Shown in pieces: positions 8,435-16,416 of a stretch of 64,000 bases of DNA (the stretch's first letter is position 1; the number at the start of each line of letters is the position of its first letter). Origin of the DNA: Streptomyces sp. HM190 (GTDB lineage Bacteria; Actinomycetota; Actinomycetes; Streptomycetales; Streptomycetaceae); assembly GCF_009857135.1 (NCBI RefSeq), contig NZ_CP047318.1, positions 3,968,001-4,032,000 on the forward strand, in the 5' to 3' direction. The position numbers and the translations under genes are program-made. The notes beneath the pieces were generated by a model that was given only the letters and a program-made list of their open reading frames with translations, was not told the origin of the DNA and ran no database searches.

Positions 8435-8564
8435 GGAAACGGAGACGAAAACGAAGGGGAGAGAGCAGGAACAGGAGAAAGAGGGAAGGGAGAGGGGAGG
8501 AGGCGGAGGAGCAGGAGCAGAAGCAGACGCGGGAGCAGGCGCAGGAGCAGGCGCAGGAGAAGCG
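8435..8564 (+). repeat. Polypurine (GA-rich) low-complexity tract
   Basis: About 130 bases of nearly pure A/G on the plus strand start with AAACGGAGACGAAAACGA. They grade into GGAGCAGGAGCAGAAGCAG and then into three near-repeats of GCAGGAGCAGGC. The tract fills the gap between two minus-strand DJ-1-type genes, so any mRNA crossing it would be pyrimidine-rich. No credible gene was seen here. Confidence 0.75.
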
Positions 8565-8602
8565 GCCCCTGAAGAGGGCCGTCGGCCGGGAGCCCGGCTC
8601 CG

Positions 8603-9583
8603 TCAGGCAGTGGGCCGCGACGATCCGCGCAGCAGCGAGGGCGGGACACCGAAGGCGTCGGCGACCACCCGGCGCAGTTGGCGGGCGTCACGGAACCCGC
8701 AGCGGAACGCGATCGCCTCCACCGTCAGGTCGGTCCCGGACAGCAGGGTGCGGGCCCGCTCAAGCCGCAGCTGCCGCTGGTAGGCGAACGGGGTGACGCC
8801 GGTTGCCGCGGTGAAGGCCCGGGTGAGACCGCGCGGGGACAGCCCGGCGACACCGGCGAGTTCAGGCAGGGTGAAGGCCGTGTCCAGATGTTGTGCCAGA
8901 TGGTCCTGCACCCGGTGCACCGCGGGCTGTACATGGTCGCGGTGCCGCAGGAACGGACTGATCTGGGTCGCGTCGCCGTCGCGCCGCAGGTACAGCACCA
9001 GTTCACGCGCGACTGCCGCGGCCAGTTCCGGGCCGCGCTCCCGCTCGACCAGGGACAGCGCGAGATCGATGCCCGCGGAGATGCCCGCGCTGGTGCTGAT
9101 CCGGCCGTCGTGCACGTAGAGCGCGGCCTCACGCACCCGAGCCCGCGGGTACCGGTCGCGCATCGCGGAGGTGAGCGACCAATGCGTCGTGCACGCCCTG
9201 CCGTCCAGCAGCCCCGCCTCCCCGAGGACGACCGCGCCGGTGCACACGGACGCCAGCCGAGCGCCCGCGTCATGGGCGTCGCGCACCCAGCGCACCACGG
9301 CAGGTGCCACCAGTCGGTCGGATGCGGTCAGCCGGGGACCGGGCACGAGCACCAGATCACCGGCTGTCGCCCGGCTCGTCGCGAGCGGCGCCAGCCCCGC
9401 CAGGCGCAGTCCCTGGGCGGACCGCAGTCCGTCCGTCTCGGCCACGTACTCCAACCGGTAGCCGCCCCCGAGCTGCGCGGCAGCGTCGAAGACCTGCACG
9501 GGACCGCCGAGGTCCAGCAGGTTCACCTCGGGCAGCACCAGGACCAGCACCCGCCCGGTACGCCCGTCCGTCTCCTCGTTCAC
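8603..9583 (-). CDS. GlxA-type AraC transcriptional regulator
   Basis: This protein of 326 residues has an N-terminal DJ-1/PfpI-like domain (VLPEVNLLDLGGPVQVFD near residue 15, ASVCTGAVVLGEAGLLDG near 105) and a C-terminal AraC double helix-turn-helix (LPELAGVAGLSPRGLTRAF near 240, ALTVEAIAF-like FRCGFRDARQLRRVV near 290). GlxA-type proteins sense small metabolites through the GATase1 fold, usually without catalysis. The start chosen is a GTG at 9583; a longer frame extends to 9655 but lacks domain support. The membrane DJ-1 gene lies immediately downstream, separated by the purine tract. Confidence 0.85.
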   Translation of the reverse strand: MNEETDGRTGRVLVLVLPEVNLLDLGGPVQVFDAAAQLGGGYRLEYVAETDGLRSAQGLRLAGLAPLATSRATAGDLVLVPGPRLTASDRLVAPAVVRWVRDAHDAGARLASVCTGAVVLGEAGLLDGRACTTHWSLTSAMRDRYPRARVREAALYVHDGRISTSAGISAGIDLALSLVERERGPELAAAVARELVLYLRRDGDATQISPFLRHRDHVQPAVHRVQDHLAQHLDTAFTLPELAGVAGLSPRGLTRAFTAATGVTPFAYQRQLRLERARTLLSGTDLTVEAIAFRCGFRDARQLRRVVADAFGVPPSLLRGSSRPTA

Positions 9584-9780
9584 CGCGCCACAGTAAGCCG
9601 CGGCGCGCCGCCCGCACGAGGTCCCCCGTGGACGAAGGGCGGACAGATCCGGCACTCACGTGCTGACGCACCGAATGGTCGCCGACCGGCCCGCCGCCGG
9701 CCGGGACCCCCGTTGTCGGTGCGGTGTGGCACCGTGGTGAGGTCACCCCGCAGCCGCCCCGCAGGAAAGGCCCGAGCCCT

Positions 9781-10359
9781 GTGAACCATGCCCAGCTCAC
9801 CGCCCTCGGCCGAGCCCTGCGCCTCCTCGGGGAGCACGGCGACACCCTCACCGCCGACACCCCGGACGCCCGCCTGCACGAGGTGAAGGCCGACCTCAGG
9901 CGCGCCCTGGAGCTGCTGGACGAGACGGTCACGACGGCCGCCCCCACCACCCGCTGCCCCGAGCACCCGAACGGCCCGGTGGACGAGGAGGCCCCCGACC
10001 GCTGCCTGCTGTGCGAGACCCGCCGCCGCACGGCCCGCCGCACGGAGCTGAACGACAGCTACGGCCCGCCCCGCCCCACGGCCCCCACCACCCCGTCCCC
10101 CTCCCGCTACGGCGTCCGGGACGACCGCCCCCAGCCCCAGCAGCGCTGGCTCCCGGAGGCGTGGAACGGCCAGGTGTGGCAGCTGTGCGGCACGCCGCGC
10201 CGCGACCGCCGCGAGGCGGAGCTGTATCTCGCCGCCCAACGCCGGGGCCCACGCCCCGCGATCGCGTACCGCCTGGTCCACGAGTTCACCGACTACGACG
10301 TCCTGCGCATCTGGGGCGAGCCGGTCCGGCGGGACATCGAGCCGATGGGGAACCTGTGA
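9781..10359 (+). CDS. Conserved hypothetical with Cys zinc-type motif
   Basis: This is a 192-residue cytosolic protein I cannot assign. Residues 1-50 are helical (HAQLTALGRALRLLGEHG). Residues about 58-80 hold TRCPEHPN followed by DRCLLCETRRR, a likely zinc-binding C/H cluster. The C-terminal 70 residues are a compact globular region rich in Trp and Arg ending IWGEPVRRDIEPMGNL. The GTG has a strong AGGAAAGG site ten bases upstream. It lies at the left edge of the toxin-antitoxin insertion and is divergent from the AraC regulator. Confidence 0.65.
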   Translation: MNHAQLTALGRALRLLGEHGDTLTADTPDARLHEVKADLRRALELLDETVTTAAPTTRCPEHPNGPVDEEAPDRCLLCETRRRTARRTELNDSYGPPRPTAPTTPSPSRYGVRDDRPQPQQRWLPEAWNGQVWQLCGTPRRDRREAELYLAAQRRGPRPAIAYRLVHEFTDYDVLRIWGEPVRRDIEPMGNL

Positions 10360-10597
10360 CGCCACGCCACCCGGATTACCCCTCGCACTCCAGTGCGATT
10401 TTGTTCTCATCCAGGCGCGTCGAGGGACCGCGGCGGCGATGACTGCGACCTGGGGGCGCATGCACCACACGATCCCGGCACGGTCGGCCCGGCAACCGCC
10501 CTCCGCCGTGCGCCCCAACCTCCTCCAGCAGGACAGCACGGTGAAGACGCAGAGCCACAGAGTCGCAGAGTTAATTACACACCCTGGCTCATTTTAT

Positions 10598-10655
10598 GCA
10601 GAGATAGTTACGCTTAGACGTAACCATCTCTGCCAATCTATGTAACCATCTCTGC
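10598..10655. promoter_or_regulatory. Operator repeats in front of abiEi
   Basis: GCAGAGATAGTTACG (10598-10612) and CGTAACCATCTCTGC (10619-10633) form an inverted repeat with a single mismatch and a six-base spacer. A third half-site, GTAACCATCTCTGC, occupies 10642-10655 and abuts the ATG. It is a 14-base exact direct copy offset by 22 bases, two helical turns. AbiEi antitoxins are known to autorepress by binding inverted repeats, so this fits an autoregulatory operator. Confidence 0.8.
10615..10644 (+). promoter_or_regulatory. Candidate promoter of the abiE pair within the operator
   Basis: TTAGAC (10615-10620) and TATGTA (10639-10644) are spaced by 18 bases and overlap the operator half-sites. 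The expected start of transcription is within about six bases of the ATG at 10656. This, with the lack of a ribosome binding site, implies a leaderless mRNA that a bound antitoxin would block directly. Confidence 0.5.
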
Positions 10656-11822
10656 ATGAACCGCACTGAACAGCTTGCCGTGCTCTCGTCGGCCGCGGCC
10701 GATCAGTGGGGCCTGGTCACTACCGCGCAGGCCAAGGAGCTCGGCCTGAACGCGGTCCAGCTGCTGCGCCTGACCGAGGCCGGCCTGCTGGAGAACGTCA
10801 GCCGGGGCGTGTACCTCCTGTCGGCCAGTGGCATGCCCCAGCACCTGGACATCAAGGCGGCCTGGCTGCGCCTGCATCCAGGCGAGTTCGCCTGGAATCG
10901 TCCTCCCGGGCATCCCATGTCCGGCGTCGTCTCCCACGCCTCCGCGTGCCGGCTCCATGAACTGGGCGACATCCCCGCCCCTGATGTGGAGATCACCGTG
11001 CCTCGCCGGCGCACGACGAACGAGCCTTTCGTCCACCTGCGCACCGCACCGCTGGACCCCGAGGAGATCACAGTGGTCGACGGGCTGCCCGTCACCACCG
11101 CCGGCCGCACCATCACCGACCTGCTGAGAGCCAAGGCAGACGGCGGCCACGTCGGCGGCGTCATCGCCGAAGCCGAACGCCGAGGCATGATCACCGTGGA
11201 CGATCTCGCCGAACACGTGCAGCCCTACGCCCGCAGGTACGGTCTCGGAGCCACAGCCACCGGAAGCGACCTCATCGACCACCTCGTCACTCAGGCCGGC
11301 GAGAGCCTGCGCCGCCAGGAGGTCGACCGGGCCAGCCAGGAAGGGTTCAACGCAGCCGTCCACCTCCTGGCCGAACACCCGGATCTCGCCACCGCCCTTG
11401 CCCACAGCAGGCCCCGCACCGCCAGAGGAGCGAGCGGCGAAACCGCCGCACTCCTCGGCATGCGACTGTCCGCCCCGGACCGGCTCCCACGCGCCCACCC
11501 CATCACCACGGGAAGGGCCGCAGCGCTCAAAGCCCTCCGGGACATCGACCAGCAACCGGGGACATCCGGCCCGGCTCCGACCGAGCTGCTGCGGCAGCCC
11601 AACCCGGACCTGGCCGAAGCACTGCGCACACTGAGACATCTCGACCCCGCCGTGCTGCGTTCCCTCCAGCAGGCCGGCGTCCTGTCGCCCGCCATGCACA
11701 AGGCCCTGGAACAAGCGGCAACCACGACCAGCAGCCGGCAACTGCCCCCGCCCGGCGCCTCGATGAGTACGCAGGACGACGATCACGGCGACGACCACCC
11801 CGGCGGAGAGGACACCGACTGA
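10656..11822 (+). CDS. AbiEi-family antitoxin of a type IV TA-like system
   Basis: The N-terminal 200 of 388 residues match the AbiEi antitoxin/regulator layout. A winged helix (QWGLVTTAQAKELGLNAVQL, then LLENVSRGVYLL) comes first, followed by the AbiEi middle domain (SHASACRLHELGDI, ITVPRRR, EEITVVDGLPVTTAGRTITDLL). The C-terminal 180 residues are an unusual extension rich in Ala/Pro/Arg with no recognised domain. AbiEi counters the AbiEii nucleotidyltransferase toxin and represses its own promoter. The toxin starts 81 bases downstream. Immediate upstream DNA is much more AT-rich than the rest of the window, a sign of recent acquisition. Confidence 0.85.
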   Translation: MNRTEQLAVLSSAAADQWGLVTTAQAKELGLNAVQLLRLTEAGLLENVSRGVYLLSASGMPQHLDIKAAWLRLHPGEFAWNRPPGHPMSGVVSHASACRLHELGDIPAPDVEITVPRRRTTNEPFVHLRTAPLDPEEITVVDGLPVTTAGRTITDLLRAKADGGHVGGVIAEAERRGMITVDDLAEHVQPYARRYGLGATATGSDLIDHLVTQAGESLRRQEVDRASQEGFNAAVHLLAEHPDLATALAHSRPRTARGASGETAALLGMRLSAPDRLPRAHPITTGRAAALKALRDIDQQPGTSGPAPTELLRQPNPDLAEALRTLRHLDPAVLRSLQQAGVLSPAMHKALEQAATTTSSRQLPPPGASMSTQDDDHGDDHPGGEDTD

Positions 11823-11903
11823 CCCCGCGAAAAAGAGGGAAGGGTGATCAATCCGGCGTAGATTTGGCTGACTTGAACCAGCACGCCGGGGGGCGAACGA
11901 ACC

Positions 11904-12824
11904 ATGGGCAGGACCTACGCGAGCCCGACGGCGTTCCGGGCAGCCCTGAAACAAGCCGCTCTGAACATGTCCAAGAAGACCGGCATGAGCGTCTCCGACC
12001 TCATGAAGATCTTCTACTTCAACCGGCTCGCCGCTCGTGCTTTCACCAAGGAGCCTGACGCCTGGCTCATCAAAGGCGGGCAGGCCTTGTTGATCCGCTA
12101 CCGCGGCGCCGCACGCCTCAGTCAGGACATCGACCTGCAAAGCGCGCACCCCGATCGAACTGCCGACGAAGCACGGCAGCTGATCATCGAGGCCGCCTCG
12201 CTGGATCTGGGCGACTTCCTGCGCTACACCCCGAGCAGGTTCGAGAACCACAGTGACGAAGGCCGCGGTGGCGCGCAGCACTTCAAGGTCTTCTGCGGCA
12301 CAGCCCAGGTGGCCGACATCAAGGTCGACCTCGTCGTGGGCCGATCCCTCTCCGGCGCTCCGGAAACCCGCACCTTGAAGTCCGCCGTTGACATCGAGTG
12401 GCCCGTCGACTGGCCAGACGTCCGCCTCTACCCCGTCATCGACCACGTCGCCGACAAGATCTGCGCCATGTACGAGCGCCACGGCGACAACGCCCAGTTC
12501 GGCTCCAGCCGTTACCGCGACCTGGCCGACCTCCTCCTGATCAGCCAGCAGGAGACCGTTCCCGGCAGTCCTGCCACCCAGGCGCTGCACCGGGAGGCCG
12601 CACGCCGGCGGCAGAACGGCACCACTCTCGAACTCCCCACAGCCTTCGAAGCGCCAGGACCTGACTGGCACGACGGATATCCCAAGCAAGCAGCACTGGT
12701 CGTCGGCCTGCACGGCTGCGGCACCTACGCCGAAGCCGCACAAGCCGCAGCCGCCTTCATCAACCCCCTGCTCGATCGGACTGCCCGGGGAACCTGGCAT
12801 CCAGCCGACCGCACCTGGGCGTAA
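11904..12824 (+). CDS. AbiEii-type nucleotidyltransferase toxin
   Basis: This 306-residue protein carries the AbiEii/MNT motifs: KGGQALLIRYRG near residue 55 followed by RLSQDIDLQ (the G-G and D-x-D of the nucleotidyltransferase), a central KVDLVVG strand near 137, and DHVADKICAMYER near 180 with SRYRDLADLLLI. AbiEii toxins use a nucleoside triphosphate to inactivate cellular RNA (tRNA acceptor ends in the mycobacterial MenT relatives) and arrest growth, including during phage infection. The catalytic residues appear intact. It pairs with the AbiEi gene upstream. Confidence 0.88.
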   Translation: MGRTYASPTAFRAALKQAALNMSKKTGMSVSDLMKIFYFNRLAARAFTKEPDAWLIKGGQALLIRYRGAARLSQDIDLQSAHPDRTADEARQLIIEAASLDLGDFLRYTPSRFENHSDEGRGGAQHFKVFCGTAQVADIKVDLVVGRSLSGAPETRTLKSAVDIEWPVDWPDVRLYPVIDHVADKICAMYERHGDNAQFGSSRYRDLADLLLISQQETVPGSPATQALHREAARRRQNGTTLELPTAFEAPGPDWHDGYPKQAALVVGLHGCGTYAEAAQAAAAFINPLLDRTARGTWHPADRTWA

Positions 12825-12999
12825 CTGACGCGGGGACGGCGTCAGGAGCATCGACGTGTACCCCGCGATCCGCGGTCCTCCGGGACGGCGTCCGCGACCC
12901 CGCGGGTTTCGAGACATGGGCCGCCACGCGCGGCGCACCTCACGGCACCGCAGTCATGAGCTGAGCGCGACAACGCCGTACGGAATTCTCCCCACAGAC
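12825..12999. other. Gap after the toxin gene
   Basis: This 175-base gap between the toxin stop and the convergent SecD-like gene holds no gene, no clear hairpin and no direct repeat that would mark the right end of the inserted module. Confidence 0.5.
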
Positions 13000-13848
13000 C
13001 TAATCCGCCCGCACCTTCGTCACGCTCGACACAGACAGCTGGACCGGCAGGGCGCCCGTGTTCACCTGGGCGGCGAGCTGCCGGGCCTCCCGTTCGGTGA
13101 AGCTGCCGGAGATCTCGGCCGTGCCGCCGGTGATCGGGCCGTTCACCTGGGGCGCGGACAGCACGACTCCGTCGAGCACGATGGCGAACTGGTTGCGGGG
13201 CGAGACCTGGATGGACAGTCGGCCGGTGACATCGGCGAACTTCTTCCCGCCCGCCGAGGTGAAGTCCAGGGTCACGCGCCAGCCGCCCATCTGCTCGTCG
13301 TACGCCGCCTCCGCCTCGGACACGTCCGTGCCGACCACGGCGGCCGGTTCGAGCTGGTAGGTGGAGATGGCGCCCGCGTTCTCCCCGCACGCGGTGAGCG
13401 GCTCCGACGGGGAGCCCTCCACCGCGTCGGGGCACCGTTCCACACCCGTCTCCGCGACCATGCTCAGCACCGGACGGAACGCCAGCTCCGCCGGCTGCCC
13501 GAGCGCCTCCAGCGACTCCCGCCGGGCGGCCGGGCCGGACACCGTGATCCCGGCCTTGTCCTCGACGGTCACCTCCACGGTCCCCAGCCCGGCCTTGTCC
13601 GCCCGGTCCCGCATCAGCTCGGCGGTCCGCTCCAGCGTCCGCGGACTCACGGGCTCCTGCGGTGTGAACGTCACGAAGGCCCGCTCGCCGCCCGGTTCCC
13701 CGGACGCGGAGGCGGAGGCGGACGCGGAGGCCCTCGTCCCCGGCTTCTCCGACGGACGCCCGTCCGCGTCACCGGAGCCACCCGACCCACCGCACCCGCA
13801 CACCAGCGCGAGCAGACACGCCATCCCGAGCACCCCGCGCACCGTCAT
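13000..13848 (-). CDS. SecD-P1-like lipoprotein
   Basis: This is a 282-residue exported protein. It has a signal sequence with a lipobox-like VCGC near residue 19, a Ser/Ala linker (about 35-50), then a domain matching the periplasmic P1 head of SecD: LDFTSAGGKKFADVTGRL near 195, AIVLDGVVLSAPQVNGPI near 225 and ISGSFTEREARQLAAQVNTG near 250. It lacks all SecD membrane helices, so it is not a Sec translocase subunit by itself. It could be a decoy or chaperone at the outer face of the membrane. It stands alone on the minus strand. Confidence 0.75.
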   Translation of the reverse strand: MTVRGVLGMACLLALVCGCGGSGGSGDADGRPSEKPGTRASASASASASGEPGGERAFVTFTPQEPVSPRTLERTAELMRDRADKAGLGTVEVTVEDKAGITVSGPAARRESLEALGQPAELAFRPVLSMVAETGVERCPDAVEGSPSEPLTACGENAGAISTYQLEPAAVVGTDVSEAEAAYDEQMGGWRVTLDFTSAGGKKFADVTGRLSIQVSPRNQFAIVLDGVVLSAPQVNGPITGGTAEISGSFTEREARQLAAQVNTGALPVQLSVSSVTKVRAD

Positions 13849-14421
13849 CCCGTCCCCCGTCCCCCGTCCCCCGACGTTCCATGACCGACCATCGTGGCAC
13901 GAACACTCCGCAACGGGGCACGCTTGCGCAAACTGCCACCAGCCCTCGGCAACAGGCATGTCCTCCAGCACGGAACACGGCCACCGCTCCAGGCCCGTCA
14001 CGCGGACACGGCGGACGCGGACGCGGCGGACGCCGACACGGGGACGGCGGACACGGGGACGGGTACGGAAACGGGGCGGCTCATGGCGGAACACTCCTGA
14101 GCGGCAGAAGGGCAGTGCAGGGCAGAGCCACGGCCGCCCCTCCATGGCCGCGCCGTCTCGCGCGGCCGCTCCCGTTCTGCGGCGTACTTCTGGAGAGCGT
14201 GTTCGTCAGAGTGCGCCCACCGTACGCGGGAGCCGCCCCACCCGGCGAGCGCACGACCGGCCCGCCACACCGCCCCGAAGCTCAAGCCCTCAGCTCCGAG
14301 CCCTCTTTGCAGGGAAGGGGAGGTGGGCCTCAACCCACCCTCCCACCCGGCGTGTTGACGTCCCGCGTTCGAGTTGCCACGCACGGTGATCGTGCTGATA
14401 GCGTGCGCGCAGACGAAACAG
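13849..14421. other. Long gap with degenerate GGACGC repeats
   Basis: No convincing gene lies in this gap of more than 570 bases. At about 14001-14085 a run of degenerate hexamers (GGACAC, GGACGC, GGCGGAC) reads as a tandem repeat. The 68-codon frame across it (13894-14100) translates to Asp/Ala/Thr repeats and is probably not real. The rest looks like ordinary spacer. Confidence 0.5.
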
Positions 14422-14458
14422 CCCCCGTCAGGTGCGCCAACACCTGCGGGGGCCTGAC
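14422..14458 (+). promoter_or_regulatory. Leader stem-loop before the Cys4 HTH gene
   Basis: CCCCCG-tc-AGGTG (14422-14434) can pair with CACCT-g-CGGGGG (14441-14452) around a CGCCAA loop. The base of the stem overlaps GTCAGG (14427-14432), which can instead pair with CCTGAC (14453-14458). The two pairings exclude each other. A GAGGAAG ribosome binding site follows at 14472-14478, nine bases before the ATG at 14488. Confidence 0.55.
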
Positions 14459-14487
14459 CTACAAGATCGAAGAGGAAGTTCGATCCC

Positions 14488-15414
14488 ATGGCTGACGCCA
14501 AGCTTAGTAGCGCCCCCCTGCCCGCGCACGCGTCCTCGCACGCGTCCCCGCTCGGGTCGCCCCACCCGATGGCCAACCCGGGCTACGGCAAACGCACCGC
14601 CCCCGGCCAACACCCGCGCTCCCCGCACGACTTCGCTCACCTCCCGCCCCGCGAGGCGGCGATCGCCGCATACATCGACCGGCTGCCCGACGGCGCCGAC
14701 ATCTCCGTGAAGACGCTGGCCAAGACGCTCCCGTACGGTCAGTGCGCGCTGCGTACGGCCCTCAACAGGCTGCAGCAGGCCGGCCACTTGCGCCGGGGGC
14801 GCGAACATCTGACCGCCGAGTCGGGCAGTGCCCGGTGGATCACCCGATCGTGGTTCTCCCGGACCGCGCGGGACGACGACTGGTGGGCGAGGTTCACCCG
14901 GGGCGGCGTACCGGAGGCGGAGCGGGAGGACCCCGAGCGGGGCCGCCCGACCCGGTCCCGGGCCCATATCCTCCTCGCGGCCCTCGGCCGTACCACCCCG
15001 TCCCTGTCCCTCTCCCAGGCGGACTGCGCGGCCCTGGCCCCGCTCCTCCTCCCCTGGTTCGAACGCGGCGCCACGGACGAGACGATCCGCCAGGCCCTCA
15101 CCACGGGTCTCCCCACCCCGGTCCACAGCCCTGCCGCCCTCCTCCGCACCCGCCTCACCAGGAAACTCCCGCCGGAACCGGAACCGGAACCGGAACCGGT
15201 GCCGGTACGGCCGCCGCTCCGCATGCTGGAGTGCGCCACCTGCCGCACCCCGGGCCGCCCCGAGGCCCTGCCGGGCGGCACCTGCGGCGCCTGCCGGGGC
15301 GAACGCGCCCCCACCCGCCACAAGGCGCCCCTCCCGGCCACCTCGGTCCACGCCCGCGCGGCGGAGATCCGTGCGGCGATGTCCCTGAAGCCACGGGGGA
15401 GGACCCCCGTATGA
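14488..15414 (+). CDS. Helix-turn-helix protein with C-terminal Cys4 site
   Basis: This 308-residue protein has an unstructured start (1-45), then a winged-helix domain (LPPREAAIAAYIDRLPDGAD, ISVKTLAKTLPYG, ALRTALNRLQQAGHLRRG, about 50-110) resembling MarR/GntR-type DNA binding. A middle helical region follows, then an EPEPEPEPVPV linker encoded by CCGGAA repeats, and a Cys4 cluster (ECATC near 247, GTCGACRGE near 265). It is probably a transcriptional regulator of a type found in several copies in Streptomyces; targets are unknown. The start is well supported by GAGGAAG at nine bases. Confidence 0.7.
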   Translation: MADAKLSSAPLPAHASSHASPLGSPHPMANPGYGKRTAPGQHPRSPHDFAHLPPREAAIAAYIDRLPDGADISVKTLAKTLPYGQCALRTALNRLQQAGHLRRGREHLTAESGSARWITRSWFSRTARDDDWWARFTRGGVPEAEREDPERGRPTRSRAHILLAALGRTTPSLSLSQADCAALAPLLLPWFERGATDETIRQALTTGLPTPVHSPAALLRTRLTRKLPPEPEPEPEPVPVRPPLRMLECATCRTPGRPEALPGGTCGACRGERAPTRHKAPLPATSVHARAAEIRAAMSLKPRGRTPV

Positions 15415-15512
15415 CCGCTCCTGCGGCCCGATCCCGAAGGCGGTCTCACCCGACGGGCCCGACCGACCGACCCGACCGACCGGGCAGCCCGGCCGCTCAG
15501 CCATATCGCCGC

Positions 15513-16184
15513 CTACTTGAACGGCACGTTCACGCAGGCCAGCCGCAGCCCGGCCGTCCCCGCGTGCCCCGCGTGCGTGGACGTGCTCTTCTCGTGCAGG
15601 ACGACCGAACGCGCCCCGCCCTCGCGGAACCGCCAGTCCACCGTGGCGATGGAGCGCGCCGAACCGTCTTCGTCGGTGTTCACGTCCAGCCAGACCTCGT
15701 TGGCGGGGTTGGCGAACTTCGGGTCGACGGACGGCTGCGCCGGGTCGGCCTGGTCCTGGTAGTGGGGCCCGGCGTCGGCGGGCAGCCTGCCGCACGGCTC
15801 GGTGTGCACGTGGGCGCCGTACGCGCGGTTCGCGACCAGGTCCCGCAGCCGCAGCTCGATCCGCGTACCGCCGTCGCGCCGCAGTTCCTCCTTGACCTGG
15901 ACGCGGGCGCCGAGCGGCGCGAGCGCGGTGTCGTAGGTGACCGCCGGCGCCACGTCCGCGGTGGCCGCCGGGGCGAGGACCGACTTCACGACGACCTTGA
16001 CCACGGGCCGCTTCGCCGACGGCGCATGGGCCGCCGCCGCGGGAGTGGGCGCGGGGGTGGTCGCCCTGGCGGTCTCGCTGGCGTTCGCGCCGGCCGCGAC
16101 GCCGAGACCGCCGGCGACCGCCCCGACGGCGGCGACAACCGCGACGATCCGCTTGTGCCTGAGGGTGAGCTTGTGTCGTGCCAT
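15513..16184 (-). CDS. Secreted Cu/Zn superoxide-dismutase-like protein
   Basis: This protein of 223 residues has a signal peptide (RHKRIVAVVAAVGAVAGGLG). The mature domain follows Cu/Zn SOD blocks: YGAHVHTEPCG near residue 128 (two copper histidines), GPHYQDQ near 145 (a third) and RSVVLHEKSTS near 195 (the fourth). The loop that normally holds the extra zinc histidines and aspartate has none, so it may bind copper alone, or be a structural CHRD/SOD relative. It should act outside the cell against superoxide. A perfect inverted repeat lies 58 bases upstream. Confidence 0.72.
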   Translation of the reverse strand: MARHKLTLRHKRIVAVVAAVGAVAGGLGVAAGANASETARATTPAPTPAAAAHAPSAKRPVVKVVVKSVLAPAATADVAPAVTYDTALAPLGARVQVKEELRRDGGTRIELRLRDLVANRAYGAHVHTEPCGRLPADAGPHYQDQADPAQPSVDPKFANPANEVWLDVNTDEDGSARSIATVDWRFREGGARSVVLHEKSTSTHAGHAGTAGLRLACVNVPFK

Positions 16185-16241
16185 GAGCTTTCTCGTCCCG
16201 TTCGTGGGGGGTGAAGGGGAGCGGTCGCACAACCGAAAGGT

Positions 16242-16278
16242 CACCTCAACTGCCGCTCATCAGATGACAGTTGAGGTG
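16242..16278. promoter_or_regulatory. Inverted repeat upstream of the SOD-like gene
   Basis: CACCTCAACTG (16242-16252) and CAGTTGAGGTG (16268-16278) are perfect 11-base arms, with a nested TCATCAGATGA palindrome between them. It lies 58 bases ahead of the SOD-like start on the minus strand, so it could be an operator or a 5' hairpin. Confidence 0.5.
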
Positions 16279-16416
16279 CCCGGGCGACGCTGCGCTCACG
16301 ACACTACAGCGGCGGATTCGACGGAATTGAATCACTACCGCCGGGTACTGGGGAGACTTGGCGAAAAGTCCGGGCCCGCCCTACCCGGTGGGGGACGCTC
16401 GGCCCCAGCGGCATGC

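Noticed and set aside
9584..9655. N-terminal extension of the GlxA-type regulator to 9655
   Set aside because: The added residues (PDLSALRPRGTSCGRRAAAY) do not resemble the family, and the GTG at 9583 gives the usual start.
13894..14100. 68-codon frame with Asp/Ala/Thr repeats
   Set aside because: It is generated by hexamer repeats and lacks a ribosome site or a recognisable protein pattern.
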